From contig JAZAYU010000005.1 of the NCBI GenBank assembly GCA_038501625.1, positions 7,378,001 through 7,442,000 on the forward strand: a stretch of DNA of 64,000 nt, read 5' to 3'. Origin of the DNA: Corbicula japonica (taxonomy: Eukaryota; Mollusca; Bivalvia; Venerida; Cyrenidae). This document shows, piece after piece, positions 11,241 to 22,848 of this stretch. Under the pieces are notes generated by a model. That model was given only the letters and a program-made list of their open reading frames with translations, was not told the origin of the DNA and did not search any database. Numbering within the stretch: the stretch's first letter is position 1; each line of letters opens with the position of its first letter. A program made the translations under genes and the position numbers.

Positions 11241-11775
11241 CCCGTATCGCTATTAGTTATAACTATCGAATTTCTTTTGGAATATGTTAAATGTTACTTC
11301 AAAACTTGAACGACAATTTAGTCCGCGCATTTAGGTCATGTCACTTTTACCAAACAGTATCGATGCCATCTCATTTTTAATTTATCAACACTTTGTTGAG
11401 TAACTGTTTTGCAATTAATTGACACTTTAGACCATAAAATGGGTACGAAATTTAACATGCCAAAATTGATATGAATGGTCCAGAAAGATGGATCAAACGG
11501 GTCCTGTGTCAATAAGCGGCGCCGAATATACAGCTGCGGGTCTGATAGTTGACTAACAATGGAAGTGGTGATTGACAGGGAGCCAACGGACACATGATTT
11601 TCTCGTGTGTTCAAATAAACAATTGGTATTGACAACAGTTCGGTAAAATATCGATAATAATTTTTTTTTGGTTTAAGAAATTGGATTTGCGCGAATTTAC
11701 ATCCGCGCAAAATAGTTTTTTTTTGGCAATTGCCCAAAATTTCGTGCCAGCAAAATAAAATGATACCACAGTTTA
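11241..11775. other. Insertion of unknown type in the satellite
   Basis: About 535 bp of unrelated sequence between satellite units, with no convincing terminal inverted repeat or target duplication. A minus-strand frame of 133 codons (11336-11737) is the longest open frame in the neighbourhood, but it has no recognisable motif and may be chance. A small inverted pair, tttgcgcg / cgcgcaaa, lies near 11685-11712. It could be a degenerate element or captured unique DNA. Confidence 0.6.
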
Positions 11776-12244
11776 TATTGAATATTCAGGTAGTCTTTTT
11801 TGAGGGGTTTTACTTTAGTTGTGCAGTTAGTATATATTGAACATTCAGGGTAGCCTTTATAAGGGGTTTTACTGTAGTTGTGTAGTAAGTATATATTGAA
11901 CATTCAGGGCATTCTTTATTAGGGGTTTTACTGTACTTGTGTAGTGAGTATATATTGAACATTCAGAGTAGTTTTATTAGGGGTTTTACTGTAGTTGTGC
12001 AGTTGGAATAATTATATTGAATGTTCAGGGCAGTCTTTATGAGAGATTTTACTGTAGTTGTGCAGTTGGTATATATTAAATATTAATGGTAGTCTTTCTA
12101 AAAGGTTTTACTGATCTTGTGCAGTTGGTATGTATTGACAGTTCAGGGCAGTCTCTGAGGGGTTTTACTGCACTTGTGCAGGTTGCATATATTAAACATT
12201 CAGGGTAGACTTTGATGGGGCTTACTGTACTTGTTAAGTTGATA
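11776..12244. repeat. Giant satellite, segment 3
   Basis: About eight further units of the same array between two insertions. Confidence 0.95.
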
Positions 12245-12246
12245 TA

Positions 12247-13379
12247 CACTGCGAACTCTTTATAACGCGCTTCGTTTAATTCCGCGCTCCATTATAACGC
12301 GGTCGTACCGTGGATCCCCTATTTTTTTTTCTAAGTCCATTTTTTACCATGAAACGGCAAAAAATCGAAACCTGAAGTCACAAGTGTAACAATTTGTACA
12401 CAAATGACGCACACATTTTTCCCTAAAACAACCGTGTTTTAACACCTTTCCCAGTGACAGATAATAGTCCGGGGCAAACTTGTGAATGCATACTTACTGT
12501 TTAATTTTATCATTGATCCATTACTAAATTCGATTATCTCTATAATTATCACATAATCCGCACAATTCAGAAAGAAACAAAAAATTATTCCCAGTCATGT
12601 TTTAAAACCTGTCGGTAGTTCATTCATGTACATTTTGCTTTGATCCGCCTTCCTGTTAATTTCATGGAGGTTGCATTTTTTGACTATGGAGGTAAACAGT
12701 GATAATATCTGTCAATGAAATGCGACTTCAAAGAAAAATGTCGGCTCGTATCGAGACTGTGATGTTTTGTCGGCTCTGCTATGAAATCGTTTGATCTACA
12801 AGAAGTGTGTACGTGACATTTGTCATTTTTTTAGCTGGTTTAAGTTGGTTGATGATGCAACAATACTGAAATATTACACTGGAGATATAATTAGGATGTA
12901 ATTTATAAACTATGGAATATGTTCACGATGGTTAGTGTTTTAATATTTATTTTACATTTACGTTCGTAAGATGTCAGAGTTTGTGTTATAAAATAATTAA
13001 AATTTCTGCAAGCATCTAAACAAACTAGATATACGGTCTTTAATTCCATTACAATAATTTAAGGCCTATACGATTTTGATCTTGTTGTTATAGTCAGTCT
13101 CTTGCCGTTTTGCTTTTTTTATTTGAAATTTGTTATGTGTGTCTTGTAAGAAATATTATTTGTCGAGTACAGTGTGGGGAATCATGACGTTACGTAGAAT
13201 TATGCATAATCTCTTTAGTTGTGTATTAGGTTGTATATTTGCACGGGAAAATGGGGTCATGTATTTTTCGCGGGAAAATCGGGACATGTATTTTGCGCGG
13301 GAAAATATAACACGGATTCACTTATTAACGCGGTCGGGATAATGGACCCGCTATACCGCGTTATAAAGAGTTCACAGTG
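12247..13379. mobile_element. Pogo/Tigger-like non-autonomous element, copy 1
   Basis: 1133 bp bounded by CACTGCGAACTCTTTATAAC on the left and the complementary CACTGTGAACTCTTTATAAC at the right, with TA on both sides. The ends and TA duplication fit the pogo/Tigger branch of Tc1/mariner. A near-identical copy at 49102-50170 lacks about 64 bp present here near 12704-12767. The terminal regions carry repeated ataacgcgg motifs inside the inverted repeats, candidate transposase-binding sites by analogy. No transposase frame is visible. Confidence 0.9.
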
Positions 13380-15980
13380 TATATTGACAATTCAGGGCAG
13401 TCTTTATGAGGGGTTTTACTGTACTTGTGCAGTTGGTAGATATTGAACATTTAGTGTATTCTTTATAAGAAGTTTTACTGTCCATGTGCAGTTGATATAT
13501 ATTGACAATCCAGGAAGTCTTTATTAGGGATTTTACTGTACTTGTGCAGTTGGTATATATTTAACATACAGGGCAGTCTTTATGAGAGATTTTACTGTAC
13601 TCATTCAGTTGCTATTTATTGAACATTGAGGGAAGTCTTAATAAGGGGTTTTACTTGACTCATGCAATTGGTATATATTGAACATTCAGGGCAGTCTTAA
13701 TTAGGGGTTTTACTGTACTCATGCAATTGGTATATGTTGAACCTTCAGGGTAGTCTTTGACGGGTTCTAATGTACTTGTGCAGTTGGTATATATTGGACA
13801 TTGAGGACAGTCTTTATGCGATGTTTAACTGTTATAATGTAGTTGGTATATATTGAACATTCAGGACAGTCTTTATGAGTGGTTTTACTGTGCTCATGCA
13901 GTAAGTATATATTGACAATCCAGGGCAGTCTTAATTAGGGTTTTTAATGTACTTGTGCAGTTGGTATAATTATTTTGAACATTCAGGGCAGTCTTTATGG
14001 CAGATTTTATGGTACTTGTGTAGTTGGTATATATATTACATTAAGGATAGTCTTTCTGAAAGGTTTAACTGTACTTGTGCAGTTGGTATGTATCGACAGT
14101 TCGGGGCACTCTTTATTATGGATTTTACTGTACTTGTGCACTTGGTATATGTTGACAATTCAGGGGAGTCTTTATGAGGGGTTTTACAGTTCTTGTGCAG
14201 TTGGTATATACTGAACATTAAGGGTAGTCTTTCTGAGAGGTTTTAATGTTCTTGTGCTGTTGTTATATACTGACAATTCACGACAGTCTTTACGAGGGGT
14301 TTTACTGTACTTGTGCAGTTGGTTTATATTGAACATTCAGGGCAGTCTTTGACGGGTTTTACTGTACTTGTGCAGTTGGCATATATTGACAATTCAGGGC
14401 AGTCTTTATGAGGGGTTTTACTGTACTTGTACAGTTGATATAAATTGACAATTCAGGGCAGTCTTGATGATGAGTATAACTGTACTTGTGCAGTTGCTAT
14501 ATATCGACAATTCAGGGCTGGCTTTATGAGAGGTTTAACCGTACTTGTGCAGTTGATATATATTGAACATGCAGGGCAGTCATTATGAGGGGTTTTACTA
14601 TACTTGTACAGTTGATATAGATGGAACATTCAGGGCAGTCTTTGAGGGGTTTTACATTACTTGTGCAGTCGGTATATATAAAACATTCAGGGTAGACTTT
14701 ATGAGTGGTTTTACTGTACTTTTACAGTTGATTTATATTGACAATTCAGGGCAGTCTTTATGAGGGGTTTAACTGTACTTGTGCAATTGGTATATATTGA
14801 CAATTCAGGGCTGTCATATGAGGGGTTTTACTGTACTTGTGCAGTTGGTATATATTGACCATTCAGGGCAGTCTGTATGAGGGGTTTTTCTGTACTTGTG
14901 CAGTTAGTGTATATTGAACATTCAGGGTAGTCTTTATGAAGTGTTTTACTGTAGTTATGCCGTCAGTATATATTGAACAATCAGGGTAGTTTATATGACA
15001 GGTCTTACTGCACTTGTGCAGTTAGTATATATTGAATATTCAGGGTAGTCTTTTTTCAGGGGATTTACTTTAGTTGTGCAGTTAGTATATATTGAACATT
15101 CAGGGTAGCCATTATAAGGGGTTTTACTGTAGTTGTGTAGTTAGTATATATTGAACATTTAGGGTAGTCTTTATGAGGGATTTTACTGTACTTGTGCAGT
15201 GGGTATATATTGAACATTCAGAGTAGTCTTTATTAGGGGTTTTACTGTACTTATGCAGAACTTTGGTATTATTATATTGAACATTCAGGGCAGTCTTTAT
15301 GAGAGATTTTACTGTACTTGTGCAGTTGGTATATATTAAACATTAAGGGAAGTCTTTCCGAGATGTTTTACTGTACTTGTGCAGTTGGTATATATTGACA
15401 ATTCAGGGCCGTCTTTATAAGGGATTTTACTATAATTGTGCAGTTGGTATGTATTTAACATTCAAGGCAGTCTTTGAGGGGTTTTACTGTACTTGTGCAC
15501 TTGGTATATATTAAACATTCAGGATAGACTTTGAGGGGTTTTAATGGACTTGTACAGTGGGTATACATTGACAATTCAGGGCCGTCTTTATGAGGGTTTT
15601 TACTCTACTCATGCTGTTGGTATATATTGACAATTCAGGGCAGTCTTTATGAGGGGTTTTACTGCACTTGTGCAGATGGTATATATTGAACATTCAGGGC
15701 AGTCTGTACGAGGGTTTTTTCTGTACTTGTGCAGTTAGTGGATATTGAACATTCACGGTAGTCTTTATGAGGGGTTTTACTGTAGTTGAGCAGTAAGTAT
15801 ATATTGAACAAGTATATATTGAACAATCAGGGTAGTCAATATGAGAGGTTTTACTGCACTTGTGCAGTTAGTATGTAATGAATATTTAGGGTAGTCTTTA
15901 TGAAGGGTTTTACTGTAGTTGTTCAGTAAGTAAATATTGAACATTCAGGGTAGCCTTTATAAGGGGTTTTACTGTAGTTG
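13380..15980. repeat. Giant satellite, segment 4
   Basis: More 57-58 bp units. The stretch around 14447-14580 (gacaattcagggcagtctt..., ctatatatcgacaattcagg) resembles 8147-8280 over several units, showing higher-order duplication on either side of the inserted elements. Confidence 0.95.
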
Positions 15981-17964
15981 TGTTGTTGGTATATATTGAA
16001 CATTTAGGTCAGTCTTAATGAGAGGTTTTACTGTACTTGTGCAGTGAGTAAATATTGAACATTCAAAGTAGTCTTAATTAGGGGTTTTACTGTAGTTGTG
16101 CAGTTGGTATATATTGAACATTCAGGGTAGTCTTTTTAAGGGGTTTTACTGTACTTGTGCAGTTAGTATATATTGAACATTCAGGGTAGTCTTTATTAGG
16201 GATTTTACTGTACTTGTGCAGTTGGTATATATTGAACATTCAGGGCAGTCTTAATGAGGGGTTTTACTGTACTCATGTTAATGGTATATGTTGAACATTC
16301 AGGGTAAACTTTATGAGAGTTTTACTGTACTCGTGCACTTTGTGTATATTGAACATTCAGGGTAAATATTGAAAATCTAGGGGAGTCTTTATGAGGGGTT
16401 TACTGTACTCATGCTGTTGGTATATATTGAACATTAAGGGTAGTCTTTATGAGAGGTATTTTGTACATATGCAGTTGATATATATTGAAAATTCAGGGTA
16501 GTCTTTATGAGAGGTTTTTGTTACTCATGCAGTTGGTATATATTGAACATCCAGGGTAGCCTTAATGAGGGGTTTTACTGTACTCATACAGTTAGTGTAT
16601 ATTGAACATTCAGGGAAGTCTTAAGAGGGGTTTTACTGTACTCATGCATTTGGTAGATATTGAACATCCAGGGTAGTCTTTAGAGGGGTTTTACTGTACT
16701 CATGCAGTTAGTGTATATTGAACATTCAGGGTAGTCTTTAGAGGGGTTTTACTGTACTCATGCATTTGGTATATATTGAACATCCAGGGTATTCTTAAGA
16801 GGGGTTTTAATGTACTCATGCAGTTGGTATATATTGAACATCCAGGGTAGTCTTTAGAGGGGTTTTACTGTACTCATACAGTTAGTGTATATTGAACATT
16901 CAGGGTAGTCTTAAGAGGGGTTTTACTGTACTCATGCATTTGGTATATATTGAACATCCAGGGTAGTCTTTATGAGGGGTTTACTGTACTCATGCATTTG
17001 GTTGAAATTATCAATACAGGGTAGTCTTTATGAGAGTCTGAACTTTACTTATGCAGTTGGTATGTATTGAACATTCAGGGTAGTCTTAAGAGGGGTTTTA
17101 CTGTTCTCATGCAGTTGGTATATATTGAACATCCAGGGTAGTCTTTATGAGGGGGTTTTACTGTACTTATGCAGTTAGTATATATTGAACATTCTGGGTA
17201 GTGTTTATGAGAGGTTTTTCTGTACTTGTACAGTTAGTATATATTGAACATCCAGGGTAGTCTTAAGAGGGGTTTTACTGTACTTATGCAGTTGGTATAT
17301 ATTGAACATTCAGGGTAGTCTTAAGAGGGCTTTTACTGTACTCATGCAGTTGGTATATATTGAACATACAGGGTAGCCTTTATGAGGGGTTTTACTGTAC
17401 TCATGCAGTTGGTATACATTGAACATTCAGGGAGTCTTAAGAGGGGTTTTACTGTACTTGTACTGTTGGTATATATTGAACATTCAGGGTAGTCTTTATG
17501 AGAGGTTTTACTGTACTTGTACAGTTAGTATATATTGAACATCCAGGGTAGTCTTTATGAGAGTCTTTATGAGTCTTTGGGAGAACTTTTACTGTACTTG
17601 TTCAGTTGTAAAATGTTGACTGTTTTGAGTAGTCTATACATGAGGTTTTACTGTACTTGTGCACTTGTTATATATTGAACATTGAAGGCAGTTTTTATGA
17701 GAGGTTTTCATTTTCTCCTATTGAACATTCAGGATAGTCTTTAAGAAGTTATACTGTACTCATACAGTTGATATATTGAACTTTCAGGGTAGTCTTATGT
17801 GGGTTTTACTGTAGTCATGCAGTTGGTATATACTTGAAATACCGGGTAGTCATTATGTGGGTTTTACTGTACTTATGCAATTGGTATATATTGAATATTC
17901 ATGTTAATCTTTATAAGAGGTTTTACATTCAGGGTAGTCTTTATGGAAGGTTTTACAGTAGTTG
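15981..17964. repeat. Higher-order repeat block A of the satellite
   Basis: Multi-unit block about 1.98 kb long that is repeated immediately downstream. Diagnostic variants shared with block B are tgttgttggtatatattg (15981 and 17965), gcagtgagtaaatattgaac, and the unusual gagagtctttatgagtcttt (about 17550 and 18770). Confidence 0.88.
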
Positions 17965-19150
17965 TGTTGTTGGTATATATTGAACATTTAGGTCAGTCTT
18001 AATGAGGGGTTTTACTGTACTTGTGCAGTGAGTAAATATTGAACATTCAAAGTAGTCTTTATTAGGGGTTTAACTGTAGTTGTGCAGTTGGTATATATTG
18101 AACATTCAGGGTAGTCTTTTTAAGGGGTTTTACTGTACTTGTGCAGTAAGTATATATTGAACATTCAGGGTAGTCTTTATTAGGGATTTTACTGTACTTG
18201 TGCAGTTGGTATATATTGAACATTCAGGGCAGTCATAATGAGGGGTTTTACTGTACTCATGTTATTGGTATATGTTGAACATTCAGGGTAGTCTTTATGA
18301 GAGTTTTACTGTTCTTGTGCAGTTAGTGTATATTGAACATTCAGGGCATATATTGAAAATCTTTGGGAGTCTTTATGAGGGGTTTACTGTACTCATGCTG
18401 TTGGTATATATTGAACATTAAGGGTAGTCTTTATGAGAGGTATTTTATACATATGCAGTTGATATATATTGAAAATTTGGGGTAGTTTTTGTAACTCATG
18501 CAGTTGGTATATATTGAACATTCAGGGTAGTCATTAATAGGGATTTTACTGTACTCAATGCAGTTGGTATATATTGAACATTCAGGGTAGTCCTTATGAG
18601 AGGTTTTATGTTACTCATGCAGTAGGTATATATTGAACATTCTGGGTATTCTTTATGAGAGGTTTTACTGTACTTATGCAGTTAGTATATATTGAACATT
18701 CAGGGTAGTCTTTATGAGAGGTTTTACTGTACTTGTACAGTTAGTATATATTGAACATCCAGGGTAGTCTTTATGAGAGTCTTTATGAGTCTTTGGGAGA
18801 ACTTTTACTGTACTTGTTCAGTTGTAAAATGTTGACTGTTTTGGGTAGTCTATACATGAGGTTTTACTGTACTTGTGCACTTGTTATATATTGAACATTG
18901 AAGGCAGTTTTTATAAGAGGTTTTCATTTACTCCTATTGAACATTCAGGATAGTCTTTAAGAGGTTATACTGTACTCATACAGTTGATATATTGAACTTT
19001 CAGGGTAGTCTTATGTGGGTTTTACTGTAGTCATGCAGTTGGTATATACTAGATATCCAGCATAGTCATTATGTGAGTTTTACTGTACTTATGCAGTTGG
19101 TATATATTGAACATTCATGTTAATCTTTATAAGAGGTTTTACATTCAGGG
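17965..19150. repeat. Higher-order repeat block B, internally shortened
   Basis: Second copy of block A. The start is offset 1984 bp and the end about 1205 bp from the matching positions in A, so block B lacks roughly 780 bp, or about thirteen to fourteen units. Unequal exchange within the array explains this. Confidence 0.85.
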
Positions 19151-19825
19151 TAGTCTTTATGGGAGGTTTTTACTTTGTTCGTGCAATGGGTGTATATTGA
19201 ACATTTAGGGTGTCATGATGTGGGTTTGTTTATTTTTTCTGTATTCAAACTGTTAATATATATATCGGACATTCGGGGTAGCCTTTTCCTGTACTAATGA
19301 AGATGGTTTTAATTAAACATTTAGTATAATCTTTATGAGGGGTTTTACTGTACTCATTCAGTTTTTATATATTGAGCATTCAGGCTAGTGTTCATGAGAT
19401 TTTTTACTTTACTCATGTAGATGGTTAAAATTTAACATTTAGTGTAGTCTTCATGAGAAGTTTTAGTGTACTCATGGAGTTGCGATATATTAAATATTTA
19501 GTGAATTTTTTATTAGAGGTTTTACTGTACTCATGCTGTTGGTATGTACTGAACATTCAGTGTAGTCTTTGAGGGATATTACAATACTCGTACAGATGGT
19601 ATATATTGAACATTTAGGGCAGCCTTTATGAGGAGTTATACTTTACTTGTGCAGTTGGTATAAATTGAACATTCAAGGTAGTCTTTTTGATGGTAATGAG
19701 AGGTTTTACTGTACCCATGCAGTTGGTATTAATTAAACCTTTATGTTGGTCTTTGAGAGGTTTTACAGTACCCATGCAGTTGTTATTGATTGAACCTTTA
19801 TGGTGGTCTTTAAAAGGTTTTACTC
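19151..19825. repeat. Giant satellite, degenerate right edge
   Basis: Divergent units with many substitutions and length changes, as expected at the edge of a tandem array where homogenisation is weak. Confidence 0.85.
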
Positions 19826-19827
19826 CT

Positions 19828-20275
19828 GGTGTTGGAGGAAGGACTTGCATCTTGAGGTAAATGAAGGACTTGCTTTATGCTGTTGAGGAAGGACTTGCTT
19901 CATGCCGTCGAGGAAGGACTTGCATCCTAATGTTGGGTAAGGACTTGCATCAAGCTTGAGGTAGAGGAAGGACTTGCATCTTGAGGTAGAGGAAGGACTT
20001 GCATCTTGAGGTAGAGGAAAGACTTACATCTTGAGGTAGAGGAAAGACTTGCATCCTGAGGTATGGGAAGGACTTGCATCTTGAGGTACAGGAAGGACTT
20101 GCATCTTGAGGTAGAGGAGGGACTTGCATCATAAAGTAGAGGAAGGACTTGCATCATAAAGTAGAGGACGGACTTGCATCATAAAGTAGAGTAAGGACTT
20201 GCATCATAAAGTAGAGGAAGGACTAGCATCATGCATCATTAAGTAGAGGAAGGACTTGCATCTGGAGGAGGCAAA
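19828..20275. repeat. 25-bp minisatellite (gaggaaggacttgcatc)
   Basis: About seventeen units of TTGAGGTAGAGGAAGGACTT plus GCATC, with a later ATAAAGTAGAGG variant forming the right third. It adjoins the giant satellite directly. Open frames across it encode repeated QDASPSSTSR-like peptides and are not genes. Confidence 0.95.
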
Positions 20276-20441
20276 AGGTCTGCTTTTTGGAAAACAGGAA
20301 ATAACTTGTATCCTTGCTGGAAATCTTTTTTTTTTTTAAATTTAACTTAGCACCAAAGTTGAATACATCAAAATTAAATCTGCAAAGAAATTATTTTGCA
20401 CTAACAATTACAAAATCTCAATTAAATTTATGTTTGTTATT

Positions 20442-20544
20442 TTCAGGTCAGGTGAGTGCAATGTTCCTGTCCATTGAAGAGGGTCTGGTAGAAATTGTCA
20501 TCCTTCCATTTGATGGCTACTCCAGAAAAACACCAAAAATTTGA
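20442..20544 (+). CDS. Possible 3'-terminal coding exon, unknown protein
   Basis: After an acceptor-like gtttgttattttcag the sequence is open to a TGA at 20542-20544, giving GQVSAMFLSIEEGLVEIVIL then PFDGYSRKTPKI. The composition looks protein-like, but the exon is short (about 34 codons), there is no clear downstream polyadenylation signal, and no partner exon was found on this strand nearby. The 20314-20441 part of the same frame is AT-rich and probably intronic. Confidence 0.3.
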
Positions 20545-20629
20545 ACAAATTGATTTGTCTTAATAACAAACTGATGGTCATTGTTTTTGCCAGTGACATA
20601 AACATTGTTGATTTTATAACAACAGATGA

Positions 20630-20775
20630 GAAGTTTTGTGACAAACTGATGATGATTCAATGACAAACTGATGTGTGATTCTGTGACAAACTGATATGTG
20701 ATTCCATGACATGCCGAGATGTGATTCTGTGACAAACTTATGTGTGACTATGACAAACTGATGCAAGGATCTATG
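20630..20775. repeat. Degenerate ~24-bp tandem repeat
   Basis: Five to six units related to gtgacaaactgatgtgtgattc with substitutions and small indels. Confidence 0.85.
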
Positions 20776-20984
20776 ATAAGTACTGTAAATTCATTACTAT
20801 TTGTGGGGATTCATTTTTATGGCTTATTGCTTCCCTCATTTTGCTGCTCTCTCTTAAAAATCCACATTCTGGTGAAACTTCTATAGTTTTCATAAATTTT
20901 ATAGTACTTTAAATTAAACAAAATAGTTTTGTTGTACCTTTAAAAATATTTTTAGGTATCAAGACCATGAAATAATAATTAATT

Positions 20985-21210
20985 GGAAAAATATATATGC
21001 AGTTGCATGTGCGACCAGTGTAGATCCAGATCAGCCGGCACATCTGTGCCATCTGATAAGGATCTAAACTGTTCGCTTTTTTATTCATTAGCGTTATTTC
21101 TGACCAAAATGTGACCAGTGCAGATCCTGATCAGACGGCATGGATATGCTGGCGATCTGGATCTACACTGGTCGCACATGTGTAAAAATGCGTATATATG
21201 GAGAAAAGGG
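20985..21210. mobile_element. TTAA-type palindromic MITE
   Basis: Two palindromic cores and a right end gagaaaaggg followed by TTAA (21211-21214). The left terminal repeat has been lost. Confidence 0.82.
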
Positions 21211-21496
21211 TTAATATAGAAGAATAATAGTGGATTTAAAATCTGTTGGATTGTTTTTAAACTTCGCAGATAAGTCAAGTTCATGCCCATGATTTTTTTG
21301 GCAAAATCGAGAAGAAAATTCTGACTGTGATACTTTTTTGGAAATAATGATACTGACAATACGATAGAAAACTTAACTTCAAATATGAAAGTGGGCAGTT
21401 AGCTTTGGGAAATAGTGGTTGTTGGCAGACAGATAATAAAAATATTAGAATTAATTGCTCCTGGTTTAGCAATAGAAAGTTCAATGTGAAAAATAT

Positions 21497-21632
21497 TCTA
21501 CGTCCATTACTCTCTATCTGTATGTACCCTGATTTTGAACTAGTCGGTTGATGTTGCGGCGACCTATCCAATGACGGCAACGGAGGAGGGTTGGCTTTGC
21601 AACTGTTACTGGCCTGTGGACTACAAAGGAAA
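21497..21632. repeat. 135-bp conserved block, copy 1
   Basis: First of four copies of a block with core cggttgatgttgcggcgacc, ctatccaatgacggcaacgg, ggttggcttcgcaactgtta. The block is more GC-rich than its surroundings and sharply bounded. One minus-strand frame (MPSLDRSPQHQPTSSKSGYI) is open in all four, but conservation between recent duplicates does not prove coding. Self-complementary pieces (gttgc...gcaac) are present. Confidence 0.85.
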
Positions 21633-21697
21633 CCAAAAATAGTGGACCTAGATATTTCAAATCTCTTAAAAAAATTGCAAAATGTAGAGATGATTAT

Positions 21698-21832
21698 CTA
21701 CGTCTGTTACATCTGATCTGTATGTACCCAGATTTTGAAATAGTCGGTTGATGTTGCGGCGACCTATCCAATGACGGCAACGGAGGAGGGTTGGCTTCGC
21801 AACTGTTACTGGCCCGTGGACTACAGAGGATA
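21698..21832. repeat. 135-bp conserved block, copy 2
   Basis: 201 bp after copy 1. It shares the core but has the alternative flanks gattatctacgtctg and gaggatatttctttagc, so copies 2 and 4 form one subtype and copies 1 and 3 another. Confidence 0.85.
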
Positions 21833-21926
21833 TTTCTTTAGCAGACCTAGATATCAAAATATTCAAATTCTTGATTAAAAAATAATCAAATTCTTTCAAG
21901 AAATTGTTTGCAAAGCATTCAGTCTT

Positions 21927-21953
21927 GATTTTGAAACCAATCCTGGGCCAAAC
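21927..21953 (+). other. 2A-like DFETNPGPN motif, possible LINE remnant
   Basis: In-frame peptide AFSLDFETNPGPN matches the D-x-E-x-NPGP pattern of 2A-like sequences found near the N-termini of several invertebrate LINE-like retrotransposons. Stops occur within about twenty codons on either side, so any retrotransposon is a remnant. A divergent duplicate lies at 22560-22586. Confidence 0.4.
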
Positions 21954-22121
21954 AAAATAGGATATTATATGATTAGGGAGAAATGTGTTGCTTTCCTTAA
22001 ACTTCCATCTTGAAAGTGAGCAGTTAGCTTTGGGAAATAGTGGTTGTTGGCAGACAGATAATAAAAATATTAGAATTAATTGCTCATAATTTAACGATAA
22101 AAAGTTCAATGTGAAAAATAT

Positions 22122-22257
22122 TCTACGTCCATTACTCTCCATCTGTATGTACCCTGATTTTGAACTAGTCGGTTGATGTTGCGGCGACCTATCCAATGAC
22201 GGCAACGGAGGAGGGTTGGCTTCGCAACTGTTACTGGCCCGTGGACTACAGAGGAAA
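22122..22257. repeat. 135-bp conserved block, copy 3
   Basis: 625 bp after copy 1 and of the same subtype (flanks aatattctacgtccatt and gaggaaaccacaaatag). It is part of a 625-bp tandem duplication covering about 21300-22630. Confidence 0.85.
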
Positions 22258-22321
22258 CCACAAATAGTGGACCTAGATATTTCAAATCACTGAAAAAAAT
22301 TGCAAAATGTCAAGATGATTA

Positions 22322-22456
22322 TCTACGTCTGTTACATCCGATCTGTATGTACCCAGATTTTGAACTAGTCGGTTGATGTTGCGGCGACCTATCCAATGAC
22401 GGCAACGGAGGAGGGTTGGCTTCGCAACTGTTACTGGCCCGTGGACTACAGAGGAT
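22322..22456. repeat. 135-bp conserved block, copy 4
   Basis: 624 bp after copy 2 and of the same subtype, confirming the duplication period. Confidence 0.85.
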
Positions 22457-22559
22457 ATTTCTTTAGCAGACCTAGATATCAGAATATTCAAAATACTTGA
22501 TTAGTTTTAAATCATCAAATTGTTTCAAGAAATTATCTGTTTGCACAGCATTCATTCTT

Positions 22560-22586
22560 GATTTTGACACCAATCCTGGGCCAAAT
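22560..22586 (+). other. 2A-like DFDTNPGPN motif, duplicate
   Basis: Duplicate of the motif at 21927, with Glu changed to Asp. It is followed by an 11-base insertion relative to the first copy and then a stop. Confidence 0.35.
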
Positions 22587-22789
22587 AAAAACTTTAGAAA
22601 TAGGAAATTTTATCATTAGGGAGAAATGCCATACTTAAACATAAAAATAAGTTTGTGAAATTTTTCACATTTTTATCTGATATACATTTTATGGGAATGA
22701 AATATTTCATGGACTTTGGAAAATACAATACAAGAGCAAAATGAATGTATTAATTGTTCATTGTTTATTTGGAATTTTTAAAGAATTTT

Positions 22790-22848
22790 ATTAAACAGTG
22801 TAGACCCTAATTATATGCAGGCTGATCTGGGTCTACACTGGTCACAAA
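22790..22848. repeat. Fragment of palindromic MITE family
   Basis: A single degenerate core (cagtgtagaccctaatt ... gctgatctgggtctacact) without terminal repeats. Confidence 0.7.

Noticed and set aside
11336..11737. 133-codon minus-strand frame as a gene
   Set aside because: No motif, no splice signals and no similarity I can recognise; kept only as a note in the insertion entry.
7728..14763. Several frames with repeated NIQGSLYEGFY-like peptides
   Set aside because: Satellite unit translation; frames change with unit length and have no starts or splice context.
6644..19800. Satellite considered as a CRISPR array
   Set aside because: There are no distinct spacers; the whole unit repeats, and this is animal DNA.
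19927..20157. Frame resembling a Ser/Gln-rich repeat protein
   Set aside because: 25-bp minisatellite; three such frames exist because the unit is not a multiple of three.
21666..22205. 179-codon minus-strand frame as a gene
   Set aside because: It spans duplicate blocks and the unrelated spacers between them, has no splice or start context, and its parts recur in a different arrangement in the neighbouring duplicate.
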